Assembly (NCBI GenBank): GCA_013396915.1
Contig: VWZL01002575.1
Span: 30,579-94,578, forward strand
DNA: 64,000 bases
Direction: 5' to 3'
From: Stercorarius parasiticus
Lineage: Eukaryota > Chordata > Aves > Charadriiformes > Stercorariidae
Positions within the stretch are counted from its first letter, which is position 1. Each line of letters begins with the position of its first letter. The notes beneath the pieces are model-generated. The model did not search any database. It was not told the origin of the DNA and saw only the letters and a program-made list of their open reading frames with translations. Positions 1-12,329 of this stretch are shown here, one piece after another. A program made the translations under genes and the position numbers.

Positions 1-197
1 GAGTCCAATAGTAAACCTAACACTGCCAAGTCCACCACTAAACCACGTCCGTAAGCGCCACATCTACATGTCTTTTAAATGCTTCCAGGGATGGTGACTC
101 AACCACTTCCCTGGGCAGCCTGTTCCAGTGCTTGACAGCCTTTTCTGTGAAGAATTTTTTCCTCATATCCAATCCAAACCTCCCCTGATGCATTCTG
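1..197 (-). mobile_element. CR1 LINE 3' fragment, cut by window edge
   Basis: On the minus strand this reads as the C-terminal end of CR1 ORF2: an FFTEKAVK-like stretch, then [12 protein letters not shown], then the terminal valine/alanine-rich segment and the start of the 3' UTR. The terminal ATTCTATG-type repeat would lie left of base 1, so the element continues outside the window. The right end, near 197, is its 5' truncation point. It shares 3' UTR wording with the copies at 35.8, 44.9 and 63.7 kb, so it probably belongs to the same subfamily. It is decayed and has no coding capacity. Confidence 0.93.
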
Positions 198-1815
198 AAT
201 GAAAGACAGACAATCACAACAGCCTGAGCTTAAAGAGGTTGAGCATCCAAGAACATGAGGTAAATAAATGAAGGCTTAATACTGCTGATGACCACAAAGC
301 TTTTGTTTTCTAGGATGTACGAGAAATTTGAATGTAACTGCTGAGATCCATACGAGTACCATAGCCCTGACCCTGAGCAAGTGTCACACTCATAGTAGCA
401 GAACAGACGGGTAAGCACAGAAAACAGAGGAGAGTGAGTAGGAAGCTCTGGAGAGCAGTTTTTCTTGGGAGAGACAGGAGAAGCAAGAGCAGTTGGGGAG
501 CAGGGACTGGAAAGCAAGAAGAGTTTAGGGAGCTTTGGGTTGTATGATTAGGGCTGTTCCTTAAGTGGTGGCCAAGGACTTTGGACACATTTGTGAGTGC
601 AACCTGGCACATCTGAGGCTGCTTTGAGGACTTGCTGTGTGTCTGCTATTCAAAGGAAGGTTAGCAGAGTGCAAATGGGACTGGCATGGCACCCTTTTTG
701 ATTCTGATGAGGAGGCAACCCTTGCCCAGACCCAGGTGAGGCTAATAGGTAGTGGCAGAGTGACTAAGGGAATGCAGTGAACAGCAGAGTTTGCTCTTAG
801 GACCTGTACTGCAGTGAGCACAAGGAGCAGCATATCACCTTACTGCTTGTTTTGTGGGATTTTGGTTGTTTTCTTTCAAGTTCTTGGGTCTTTCTAACAT
901 ACTGCTAACTAGTTTCACTAAAATAAGAGGAAGAGCAATATTAATCTTAACCACTCCTTCAAAGGAGAAGCTAAACTAATGCAAGCTTACAAAAAAACCC
1001 TATTCCCGGTTCCTAGTATAGGTGAACAGGGATTACCTGCCCAAGGTTTGTTCACACATTGTGAGCAGTAACTTGTCCCGACAAGTCTGTTCTCTTGAGG
1101 TGAGAAGGGTTGAAGTGGAGCAACATACAGAACAAAGTATGAAATCTAAGGAGTGGTCAAACCATTCCCACCTCGGCTGTGTCACCCCTTGTCCTGACAT
1201 ACTCCCATGGGAGTGCAAGTTTAGCAGATCCCATGAGATTCCCACATGTACTTGGGGTGCACAAAATGAACTGTCATGGTCCATGTTGTTAACATTGATT
1301 CAGGGGGGTCCAAGAGAGGTGTTCTGGAGGCTTAATTTGGGGTGCCAGGTAAGACAGAGAAGTCCAGGACATTATTGAAAGCCTTCTCTGAAATACTGCA
1401 AGCTCCAGGAATGAGACCAAAGATGGAGGCAAACAACCACTGTCTCTATGAATGAATGAATGAGATGATAGTATAGCAGAAAGGGACTTAGGCATTTTAG
1501 GGACGGGAGAAACCTGTACAAGAAGAATTAGATGTACCTTAATCATGACAGAGACAGGCTGCTGGCACTAAAATTCAACATATCAGGAAAGAGTGCTTAC
1601 AGCAGGAGCAGAGGAAAAGCTGGCAGCGTAAGAGCACCTGTTTCAAACTTACGTGACCTGCAGGGTGGTTGTGGCTAATGCTCAGTGTACCTCTAAGAAA
1701 AATGGTAGAATAATTGCAGCACAAACACAATAAATAAGGAAGGTGAATTAGACGACTTAGAACACCATTTCACTGGTGCACACCAGTTTCAGGTGACAGG
1801 CTGAGGGCAGAACTT
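198..1815. other. Non-repetitive stretch, no gene seen
   Basis: Short overlapping open frames occur on both strands (the longest is 118 codons), none with a recognisable domain or a codon pattern different from its surroundings. A simple TGAA repeat of about four units lies near 1448-1462. I see no promoter, RNA gene or clear transposon. Confidence 0.5.
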
Positions 1816-1819
1816 GCAA

Positions 1820-2050
1820 ATGTTTCTACACTAGTGCCAAAAGCCTAAAAAAAAAAAAAATGGAAGAAATAAAATGCTCAGATCAAATGACAAGCCTAAT
1901 ATAATAGGCATCTCAGACACACAATGGAGGAGGAAAACCAGAGGACTACCATGTTATCAAGTAACCAACTTTATGGAAAGAATATGGTAGGAGGTAAAGG
2001 CAGAGGAATGGCCTGTGTGGGATGGATAATACTAAGTGCAATAGTATAAA
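1820..2050 (+). mobile_element. Possible ancient CR1 endonuclease remnant
   Basis: After a run of 14 A, the plus strand in one frame resembles the ISETWW-type region of the CR1 apurinic-like endonuclease (an 'IGISDTQW' reading near 1898-1926), followed by poorly preserved sequence. The similarity is short and frame-shifted. The neighbouring segments at 2340-2480 and 2690-3720 read as later parts of an old CR1 ORF2 in the same orientation, which supports a common origin. It could also be chance similarity. Confidence 0.35.
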
Positions 2051-2094
2051 AATATTATGACAAAGAAAGTCCTATGGAATTCTCTCAAATGCAA

Positions 2095-2312
2095 ATCCCT
2101 GATAGCAACATATTCCTTCACCAAAAGGGCTGTCAAGCATTGGAACAGGCTGCCCAGGGAAGTGGTTGAGTCACCATCCCTGGAGGTATTTAAAAGACAT
2201 GTAGATGTGGTTCTGAGGGACATGGTTTAGTGGTGGACTTGGCAGTGTTAACATTTGGACTTGACAATCTTAAAGGTCTTTTCCAACCTAAAGGATTGTA
2301 TGACACTGCTTG
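2095..2312 (+). mobile_element. CR1 LINE 3' end
   Basis: Plus-strand CR1 tail. The C-terminal ORF2 reading ([26 protein letters not shown]) occupies about 2108-2205, followed by the 3' UTR with the usual 'ttggacttga...atcttaaaggtctttt ccaacct' pattern and a degenerate terminal octamer near 2291-2303. It is strongly 5'-truncated and sits inside the older CR1 remnants on either side, so it probably inserted into them. Confidence 0.92.
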
Positions 2313-2339
2313 GATTACACAATCAACACCCCAACCTGG

Positions 2340-2480
2340 ATGATGGCAGTGATTAGGAAGTGTTATATGAGATTAGAGAAACTGTAAGTTTAAGGGTGGC
2401 AGTAATAGTAGTAGATTTCAGCTACCCACCTATGGACTGCAGCCATACCTCACTGTGATGCAGAGATAACTCTTTTGGAT
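2340..2480 (+). mobile_element. Possible CR1 endonuclease remnant
   Basis: A plus-strand frame here reads like the GDFN-type strand of a CR1 endonuclease (VAVIVVDFSYPPMD, about 2395-2437), where active elements carry GDFNHPD or a similar sequence. It is heavily decayed. Its position between two CR1 3' tails and upstream of an old ORF2 remnant supports the assignment; the short match alone would not. Confidence 0.3.
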
Positions 2481-2499
2481 GTAACAAAAAATTTTTTGT

Positions 2500-2682
2500 A
2501 GAACAAAGCCATTTCGATCAGCCATTGGAATAATCTCCCCAGGGAAGTGGTAGACACTTTTAAGATTGAGCTGGACAGGGTGCTGGCCCATCTTGTCTAG
2601 ACTGTGCTTTTGCCAAGAAAGGTTGGACTAGATGATCCTTGAGGTCCCTTCCAACCTGGTACTCTATGATTCTGTGATTGAA
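2500..2682 (+). mobile_element. CR1 LINE 3' end (different subfamily)
   Basis: Plus-strand CR1 tail. It holds W-NLPREVV-like remnants at about 2523-2555, then a 3' UTR ending 'ggttggactagatgatcctt gaggtccctt ccaacc', and the terminal ATTCTATG-like repeat at about 2662-2680. The wording differs from the tail at 2095-2312, so it belongs to another subfamily and is a separate insertion. Confidence 0.92.
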
Positions 2683-2689
2683 CAGTTGG

Positions 2690-3720
2690 TCTTCAAGAAA
2701 TGCTAGAAAAGACTAACTTCTTCTGGACTTGATCTTGGTTTGTGCACAGGACCTAGCTGAAGGGTTACCCATGGAGAAGTCACACTGTAGCAGGTTGAAC
2801 ATGGTAGCCAAAGAGAGCAGAAAAACAATACGCTGCACGTGGATATTCAGCTTGAAGAGATGGAACTATATAAAAATGAGCCAAGCCAGACAAGGGGTGG
2901 AGGGCATGAGAGGGGCAGAGAGCAGCCCAAAAAACCAGAAAGACTATGAGAAGCCTAAAGAATATAAAGAAGTAGTGCATCAGAAATGATGGCAAAATGC
3001 ATCATAATTCAAAAAGAAAAAGCAGTTCAAGAAAATAACTTGCATAGCTCAATAGGACAGGTAAGGAGACTAGCAAATTGGTTGGTATTTAAGAAGTAGG
3101 AAGATGGTTCAAGCAAGGAGAACAAAAAAACCTATAAAACATGGCAGAGGAATGTAAAGAGGAAATACTGACAATTTAAAAAGAACTCAAATAGTTCTTT
3201 TCTCTCCTTAAACTACTGTACTCCTTCAAGTACATTAAAAGTCAGAATCAGATGAGGGAACTGATACAGCTGATTGATGGTAAAGGTGTAAAAGCAGCAT
3301 GTGGGGATAATAAGAGAGTAACAGAGAAGCTCTGTCATTTCCTTGCATTGTTTTTTACTGTTGAAGATGATGGGGAGCTTTCAAGACCTGACACCTTTGC
3401 AGCAGATTGGTCAGAAAAGTGAGATGAATTTGAAGTAAATATACAAAAGTCTCAGACCAAGCAGACAGATTACATTTCAGTAAATCATTGAGAACAGATG
3501 GCGTTAACGCACGAGTCTTGAAGGAGCTCAAACGCAAAATTGCAGAAGTGCTGGCCAAAGTGTGCCATGAGCCTTTGCAAACAGCCACGTGCCAGAGGAC
3601 TGGCAGTCACCAGCTGCCTCTGTGCCTCCCGGATGGAGAGCGGCTCCGGAGGGAACAGGAACTACTGACCAGTGACTCGCCTCCACATCACACAACATGG
3701 CAGAGCCTGTAATAAGGACT
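2690..3720 (+). mobile_element. Degenerate CR1-like ORF2 remnant
   Basis: The plus strand carries scattered blocks typical of the linker between endonuclease and reverse transcriptase in CR1. These include a GQVRRLANWLV-like stretch near 3057-3090, an 'EKLCHFLALFFTVEDDGELSRPDTFAADW' region at about 3328-3412 (quoted in parts: EKLCHF; FFTVEDDGEL), and a DGVNARVLKELK block at 3497-3532 equivalent to the [11 protein letters not shown] of intact copies. Stops and frameshifts are frequent. This is an old element, probably the host into which the tails at 2.1 and 2.5 kb inserted. Confidence 0.75.
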
Positions 3721-3729
3721 AAGATCACT

Positions 3730-6700
3730 GAGCACATGAACAAGAGCTATTCTGGGGGAAAGAGCGTGGCCGCTGCATAAGGAAAGCCTGGCACAGAAAC
3801 CTGTGGACGTGATGGCATCTCCTGACACTGCTGTTGGAGACAGACACACAAGGGCACTTCTCATGTCCACTTTGGTGGTGCCTGAAGAATTCACAGCTTC
3901 AGCTACTCCTTCAGCTACTCTGTCTGCAGTGTCCTATATTTTACATGCTCCTCATTCCATGATAGCCCTGCTTTGCCTTCGCTTTTACATCACAAACAAT
4001 TGCAAGGCTTGTCCATACAAAGCATCTCTGCTAAGGCTTATCCCACACTCAGACAAAACCTTAGTTCTGACTGCATTTACATTAATATGTCCTCTCTAGA
4101 TGTGTCCTTTAATCGACTTTGGCTTATAAAAGGCTTCTGCAGAGCAGCGTATCCATAAACATAACTTAGAGTTACATGGCCTATAGCATCTAGCTCTATG
4201 GGTTGTCACTCTTCCCCTTGTCAGACTCAACTTAGTTCTGTGCAAGGTCCTTTGAGAAGGAATTACAGAAAACTTACCTCTGTAGGTATACAGAAAATTC
4301 TCACTTGCCCAAAGCACTTACACGCAAGATCCAGCTTCCTGAGTGCCAGTCCTTCTGTATTTCACCTTGAACTTCACAGGAACTCATTAAACTCTGAAAA
4401 ATCCATCATGCTACCGTGTCTCTTGGCTCCAAATGGGAGATGTATGTTGACAGGCAAGGTCCTCTCACATCATTTCTTAGTGGTCGTTATGATTGTCATG
4501 CACATCTATGAATGTGCAAAAACACACTTAATATCACTACAATACATTAAAGAAGTAGTAATAATATATCACATAAAGTAATTGCATAGCACATATATAA
4601 TGCTGACAAATTTATTTAAGCAAATTAAGAATACTGCAGACAAGCTATTTTCCAGTGATCTTGGATTGAAATGTTCACTGTTGGAAATCTAATTTAAATT
4701 TTTATGATTAGATTATGATAACCATTGTGAACTCAGTACTAAAAGAATATAGCCCTAAAAGTCCATACAAGCACCAATTAATCTACCCTGAGATTCTCGG
4801 AGCAAGGAAATGTGTTTACCATGGAATATTTTATTAGCATGTCATTTAAAAAGGTGCTTCCCCACAGGGCAGACCTTACTCAGACTGGACTCTGAAGAAT
4901 GCTGATAATGCCACAGTCTCCTTACTAATTGGATTCAAGAGCTACAAAGAAATAATCTTGGTTATTATCTGTCACTTGGTTATGGAGACCCACAAGTCTC
5001 AGCCTGAATAAGCAGTGGCCATAGATTTCCCACCCCTGATTCCTTCCAAATGACTAATTACCAGTCACTTCCCATTGAGAAGGAAAAAAATGCTGTTCTA
5101 CTTTTATTTGCTAGCAATGCACCATATATTTAAGTACATATTGATTTTCTAATCTCTAAGATGAAGTACCACAGAATGGCAATTTTGAAACGGTGGTAGT
5201 GCATATAATACCACATGGTCCATTAACCTGCTCCTCCTCCCTGGTGCCAAGGTTTGTTGTCAGTCTGGGTAGCCCAGTTCCCGAATATTTGACTTTTTAC
5301 TTTTGTCTGACTCAACTCCAAACCCCAAATACTTCTTCACATCACATGTACCTACTTCCGGTCATTCTTTGATGTTGAGACAGCCCTTCCCCCTCTCTTC
5401 ATATCACCTTTTATGAAATTAAATAGTAAATATGTCAGGCAGGAACAACACCTCTTTCTCATCTATACGCTGCCTAGCTGTGTCAGTATAAACACATTCC
5501 TGTTTTTTATTATGTGGCTCGGTTTATTTAGAGATACACATACAATCTATTAGGCAAGTAGTGCTGACAGCAAATAAAGCCTGGTTCAAATATTGATAAA
5601 TTCCTTTGAAGGTTAGTAAAAATGTTATAGCTCAAACATCCACTCAGAACTCACAGAATACTAAACATTTCCCCAAATGGGGATCTTAAAGCAACAACTT
5701 CATGTCTGGGTTTAAGTATGAAACACAAATGGTTTCATGAAGAGGAAACAGAACACAAAATTAAATTTGGAAAGTCAGTAATTAGACAACAGAAAGTTAC
5801 TTCAGTCCAGCCACCTCCCTTCTCTCAGGTCCTATAAAGTACTTTTTGACTGTATTTTCTCGTCGTTGTTAAAAAGCACTGTGACCATGGAAGGGTTATT
5901 CAGTGGATAAAGGGCTCCACGTCTCTGCATTCAGCTATGAAAAAGTTATCTGAGCCAGGATCCTCTTAAGGAACTGTGGGCTAAGAGATCCCCATTCTGG
6001 TTTTCTGCAGAGAGTTCGAAAGGGAAATGTCTGAACCTGCATTTGTAGGGCTGATTTTTAACACCCCCCAGCCCAGACATAGGTCTTGCTGGAAGTAGAA
6101 AGATGAAAGTAAAGCCCACATTGGCAGATCAAAACCTGTTATGTTTGATGGACAAACATAAGTTAAAGGAGCGTTAGTCGAAAGACATTACAACCTAATG
6201 ATAACATTAGTGATTGAAAAAAAAAATCATCTCTCTATCTTGATAGATAGAGATCTTAACTCAGCACTGGCACTATTGGTACTACATTTGGGCAAAGTCT
6301 TTATAGTTGTATTATCCTCACAGAGATTAGGGACCATAGTTTTTCAGGGAAGCCCAGAAATACGCAGACTCATGCTCCATTTGAAATTCGCTCTATTTGC
6401 TTTCAGCTGACCAAAGTTACTAAAAAAAAAGACCCCTAACTTTAAAATAGTAAGACTAAGCAATGAGGTAAAAATTGTTCATGCCAAATCCTTCCCTTTC
6501 AGAACTGTGGACTTCTTTTTCTATGAAACGGTATACCAGAATAAGTTCCACAAAGAGAAAGCAATGTGCTCTAGCTTTCTAGCAAGAAGTGTTTCAGCCA
6601 CCATGAATTTCACTAATGTACATGTAGACAATAGTCTCAATATACTTCAGCATTAATTATTTGTCCATCTAATACAATATTTTCCCCCTCTTTCTCTCCA

Positions 6701-9700
6701 GGTGTATCCCATCATGACCACACGCTTTATGTTTACTTAAATCTTGTAGAGCAGGAAGAAATTCAGACATGAGATAGGCCTACTTGACCTGCATATGGGA
6801 CATTTAGAGTAGAAAACCGTAGCTACCAAGATCTAACAGCAAAAAACGAAATATCTCTGAAGGCTATCAATGAAAAACTGAATCACACAGTTCAAGAAGT
6901 GACCAGTGCACTCCAGGCTTTGGGAGTCAGGCGACTTATTTAAGGCATCCCTTTCAACGGCCTACTTATCACCAGTTTATATTACAAAAGGTTGGGAACA
7001 GGTTACACATAGCAATTAGCTTTGGGCCTGTTAATCAGTAGGATAGAAAACATCTGTGACTGGATAACATAGAAAGGAAGATACATGAGATGACTATTAC
7101 CTCCTTTGGGACAGAAGATGTGATGCTGATATAATGACATGCAATTCCAACCACCAGGTAAGTGAAGAAAAGGTGGACATCCAAAGCCTAAAGTCGATCT
7201 GAAAGACTATGCAATTTCTTCTTTCTAAAATCCGTACTCATAATGCAATAAAAGGAGCAATTTAATAAGCACATTCCCTAACTGTTTCTGCTCTGATGAT
7301 TAGCTGCCTGTAGCCAACAATGTCTATTTAGTCAACAGCGCTGTTATTTGATGTGGATGTTACACTTCAGAATTTAAAATCCAGTTCAAGTTCATACATT
7401 CACAGATAACTCTGATAACCTATTCTGATTTCTGAACAAGAGCAAACTCACCTCACCAGGGAAATTCATAAAAGCAGTTGAGAATCAAGGTCCGTATTAT
7501 TATTCAACCAGCACTAACAAGGACATGTAAGTATGATATTACTATGGCTTAATGTAGCTATGTATCAGCTGGGTGTCAGCTGTACTGAAACACACAGGAG
7601 GTTTATTTCTAATGATGCCATTGATTTTTTTGTAGTAATACCAGTAGCAATAGTTGTAAAAGGACAGAAGGTCTCAGTTCCGACCAGGGTCAGGCTATGA
7701 CAGACATAAAACATCATAGGGAAGTCAAATCCTTGCCTGAGAGAGTTTTTAACTTAATTAAAGGAGAGAAAGACAGAGGAATGCAACATGAATGCAAGCG
7801 AGTCAACAACTGAACCAGTGCAAGTTCACTTTGCAGCTAGGCAGAAGTGGGAGGTGACAAGGACCAGTCAAAACTTGCTGGGCAGACAGGTGTTCCACAG
7901 CTGGTGAACACTACCAGACAGCTGCCATTGCCCACGTGTAAATCCAGCTCAGCTCCTCTGCCATACATAGAGGCACAAGCATGCTGCTTGCTTTCGGCAA
8001 GAGTTAGGGAAGTGGCATGGATTCTACAGGTTCTCAAGTAAACTCTTATCTAAGCAAAACAGAGCACCCTCAGCTTCTGTGACCAGCAATGTCAGACGGA
8101 TGGAAAAAACTCTATTGTGCTGGTTTGCACAGAAAAGGAAAGGATTGTAAATTTGATAACTCTAATGATTTTTAGAATAAAAATTAAATGATACAAGAAG
8201 CAGAAAATATTAAAAATCCATATGGAGACCATTTGTTTGGAGAGCAGGTAGATCCAAACTCCATGGAGTTTCAGTGATAAAGTTTATATCCTACAGGTAC
8301 CATTGATCTCCCTGTCACTGTGTTATTAAAGACTTGTAATGCAGTAATCATGTTACAGCAGCTAGGAGGCAAAGTGGCATCTCATGTGTATAAGGAGTTT
8401 CTGAATATACTTGATCATACAGTTGGCTCATAATCTATTATATTCTCTGTGCCTCAGACTTGGTCTTATTAAATTCAGCGGGAAAAATGCGGAGATGCCT
8501 GGTCAGGTGTGAGTGAGTAAAAACTGATCTGGTGACCTTCACCGTGCATCTGGGAGAGATATAGATAAACCAATGTGAAAAGAAAGAAAGTCACAATGCT
8601 TACTGGAGGAATCTATCTTAGGTATTCATAGAGGTATGTGAAATGAAATGTCATTTCTCCTTTAGCTTGACAGCATGGGACCGAGGGATTCATCTTTGTT
8701 CTCTGCAAGAGGTCTCACACCTCTTCTATCTTTCATGCCAAGGCCTCCTAGCTGCAAAATGTTGACAACTCGGCAATTGCTATCCTGATCAGACAGTGTC
8801 CCCTGAGAAGCATCTTCTGGCTATTAGAATACACCCACTAAGCATGTGCTTGGTATCATCCCAGATCACCAAGGTCACAGGAGCTAAACCATTGCTAGTT
8901 CTTCCCATAGTGAGTTTCAGATACCTGCTAGAGGTTGCTCAATACAAACTGCTACATGTTGACTCCAGTGAGCTGTGCTCCCTTCTGCTCCTTCTCCCCA
9001 TCCTGAGAACCATGTCACCTCTGTAATGTGCTCCCCATCACCACTAGCTCTTTCTGCCCACAACAGCACTACCCATATTCAGCCCTGGATCTCCTTCTCC
9101 ATCTCCCAGAAGCTCTCCAAAGTCATGAAGGAAGCAAGGAAAAGTATTAGAAGGGTAGCACAGCACACCATGGTTTGTTACCCTAGCTTGTAATGAAAGG
9201 ACAGTCCATATTTATCTGGAGCCTTAGATACAGGCTTCTCATTATTAGGACATGGTTACTTCTAAATAGTGAAGTGTAGAAGACATGAAGCTACTTGTGT
9301 CAGCTGGTCAGTCACAGGGAAATTTGGGTTTCTACACATTCAGTCAGTACGTACTAGCATAGAGCTCGCACATGTATGACTTGGCAAAAGACAGTTGTCA
9401 TTACATAGAACAAAGCAGCTGCAATGTTTTAGTCTTATCCTCTAAGTGCTCCAGTTACCACCACCATCTCAGTAAGCCAAAAACCTCTAGTCATCACATT
9501 GTTGAAATTAATATATGTTCTTACATCAAACTCTCTTATGCAGATCAGACTGAAAGGTGCTAGCCTCCCATCTGGGCTTTCTGATTGGAGATATTTACTA
9601 CTCTAGACTGAGTGATAAATTTTCTTTAAAGTGTCATTAAGTCCTCCTTCTAACAATGATGGATGACCATTTTTAATAGGTACAGGGAGAAAAAAAAAGA

Positions 9701-12100
9701 AAAAAACCCCACCCTGCTTTGATCCCAAGTAATTCAAATATAGGAGTTTTCCTTTTCATCACAGCACGTTTCTGGGAGGATTCAGAGTTGAGCTGTGGAC
9801 ATATGTGCTGCAGTGCTTCTACAGCCAGCTTCGCCTCAAAATTACATGGTATCCTAAATAAATCAAACTTATTTTTCCATCCACTGTCCATTTATCATGT
9901 ATATAATTACAATACCTGCTCATAGTGACACAAGCCCTTTCACAAATGTTTCTTGATATCCCTAGTGTTTCTTGCATTGAAGATGCTACCAAAATGTCTT
10001 GCTTTTATTATTTTGTTCCTAAATTCGTGCATTCATTCATTGCTTATCTGTTCATCTGTACTATGTCATGTGTGCATTTCTCCTTCCGAGGCTGAATTGT
10101 TCTTGTCATCCATACTAAAGTAATTGGTTTCTCCCTGGCAGAGGTTGGGGAACAAGTTGAAGTATGTAATGTGAAGACAGAGATTACTAATTAAAATAAT
10201 TAATGATTATTATATTTTAATTATTATACATATGTAGCATATAATGAACAATATAAAAGGAAGCATTAGGAAAGTGTGGGGAGAATGCAAGAAAGTCAAA
10301 CCCCAAAACCCACCCAAGAGATTGCTCAGCAGGGACAGTGGCCCATCCCAGTTTCCAAGCTCCTTCATTTCATGATAACTTGCCCCCAAACTCTGATCAC
10401 ATCCCAAAATGTGAATACAATAATACTGAAAGTAAAACAAAATAAAAAATAAATTAAATGTGAGAGTAATATTTCATACCTCTCTAGACTGGAGTTGCTG
10501 GAGATCTATTTCATTTTCAGTAGAGCAGGCTTTTTCAGATTAGAGAAATAATCTATACAGTTTTACTTGGCATTGAGAGACACTGAACTTTATTCCACTG
10601 AGACAGAGTTAAGTGTCAATAAATGAAGAGAGGTTCTTAGCACCAGTCATTCCCTTCTAGGGGCTGTCATCTGAACTGAGTTTATATGAGTACATCTACA
10701 ATAAATGTATCCCTGAAGAATGCAGAATAACTACAAGCAAAACGCAAACTATAGAATGAAGGTTGAACATCTATATTTAAATAGAATTCTGATATGCACC
10801 AAGCAAAAAAAAGTTCTTGCAAGGTCATATGGGAGTCCTCGGGAAAAAGGAAAATTACTTGCCAGGTCTAAGTTAGGCAATAGTTAGCAGGGAACATGTG
10901 TTTTGTTGTCCTGCTAAAAAGCGATGCCAATAGGCAACTTCTATCAAATTAAGTTTAAAAAAATAAAACACCTTGTTCAGTAATTAGCTTACAGTAAGCA
11001 TTAAATTGACCCCCTAGCAAGAACAAAACCCTAATACATAACATATCCCTTCCTAATACTGAAGGTCAATGAGAATTTTGCCATTAACTTCAATGAGGAA
11101 GCAAGGTCAGCCTCCTCCACTACTCTGCTTAAACCAACTATCCTTTGGCTCCCGTCACTAGACCTTGTTTTAGCCAGGCTCCTGCCTGTCCACTTTTCCT
11201 GCCACTACGGTCACAAGCTGATCTGGCACTCTGCAGTACCTTCTTTTGCAACTCCCTTTCCCCGCTGCCAGCCTGATTGCCATAAGCAATGCCCATCACC
11301 GTGTTTTATCAGTCCTTTCCGCGCTCCGAGCTGCCAGCACGATGCTTCACAGAGGAAAGCGGCACATTCACGTGGCGTTGTGGAATGACTCAGCTTGCAC
11401 ATTTCCTTCCACTACCTGCAACAGCTGGATGCTAAAAGGGACTCAAACAAACATGCTGAAAATGCAGATCTGTAAGTCGATGTGGGGTGTAATGCAGCAT
11501 GGTGGCTTAGGGGCTCATAAATAACCCCTATACCACCTTCACCACTGCATTTTGGTTCCACAACCCAGAAACCTATTAATGATAAGTAATTATCACCACA
11601 CCTCCCCAGGATGCATTCTCCACAAAATGGCCCTCAGACAGATTAATGCTTCCTTTTTCTGCAATAAAGTCTTGATTTTCAATTTTTGGTACAATTAAGG
11701 AGCACTGTAAAACATTTTTATTATCTTTTTGTTCAGACTGAGAGACAATTATTGCACTGTTTGTATATGCAGCAACCTATTCAAGTATTACTCATTTTCC
11801 TTGTTATTAGCTTCTGCTTTAAAATGCATGATAAAGAATTATGGACACATTTGTGATCCCACGGTGTTTGTTTTCATTTTTTATGGCATGGCAACGCAAA
11901 TGAAAAGAGACAGCTATTGGCCTGGGGAGGAGGACGTGTGGTCTCAACGGGAAGGCTGCAATGACAGGTATGAACACTCGTTAAAGAGGTAGGGTGAGAG
12001 GACATTGATTTTCCAAAGAAAAATGCTTTTTTTATCCTTCCAAAGATAGCTCCCTGTAATTATCTGGTGCCGTGTTCATTCTATATGTGTTAATTGGAAC
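3730..12100. other. Long non-repetitive stretch, no gene seen
   Basis: Largely AT-rich unique sequence. Open frames are short (up to 127 codons at 4198-4581) and lack recognisable domains. A 9-bp perfect inverted repeat with a 4-base loop lies at 6232-6253. A very AT-rich, TAAT-dense patch lies at about 10185-10260. I recognise no transposon, RNA gene or promoter. Confidence 0.5.
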
Positions 12101-12118
12101 AAGTTTTCATTTGCACAG

Positions 12119-12325
12119 GTGGTAGCTCAGGATATCCTCTCGCGCTGTAGCAGCACGAAGTTACACAAAGAAGAGAATATGCAGCACAGCGTCTGCCCTT
12201 CACAGGGCTGCAACTTTGTGTACCAACAGCCAGAGGTGGCCGAGCAGCAGACGAGACTATCACCGGGGTCCCAAATTGCTAAGGACAGATTTGTGAACAC
12301 AACCACCAGGGCTACGTCTATTCCG
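12119..12325 (+). other. Candidate exon bounded by splice-like signals
   Basis: The segment follows a pyrimidine-biased stretch ending TTTGCACAG and is followed by GTAAAT, so both acceptor and donor look good. It is 207 bp, exactly 69 stop-free codons in the frame starting at the first base, and is more GC- and CpG-rich than its surroundings. The reading contains no domain I know. A plausible upstream donor (ACAG, then GTATGA, at 11967/11968) exists, but joining across it brings in a stop in every frame I tried, so a non-coding transcript or chance is at least as likely as a protein exon. Confidence 0.2.
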
Positions 12326-12329
12326 GTAA

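Noticed and set aside
2729..2989. 86-codon frame as a host gene
   Set aside because: It lies within the degenerate CR1 ORF2 segment and shows no independent protein signature.
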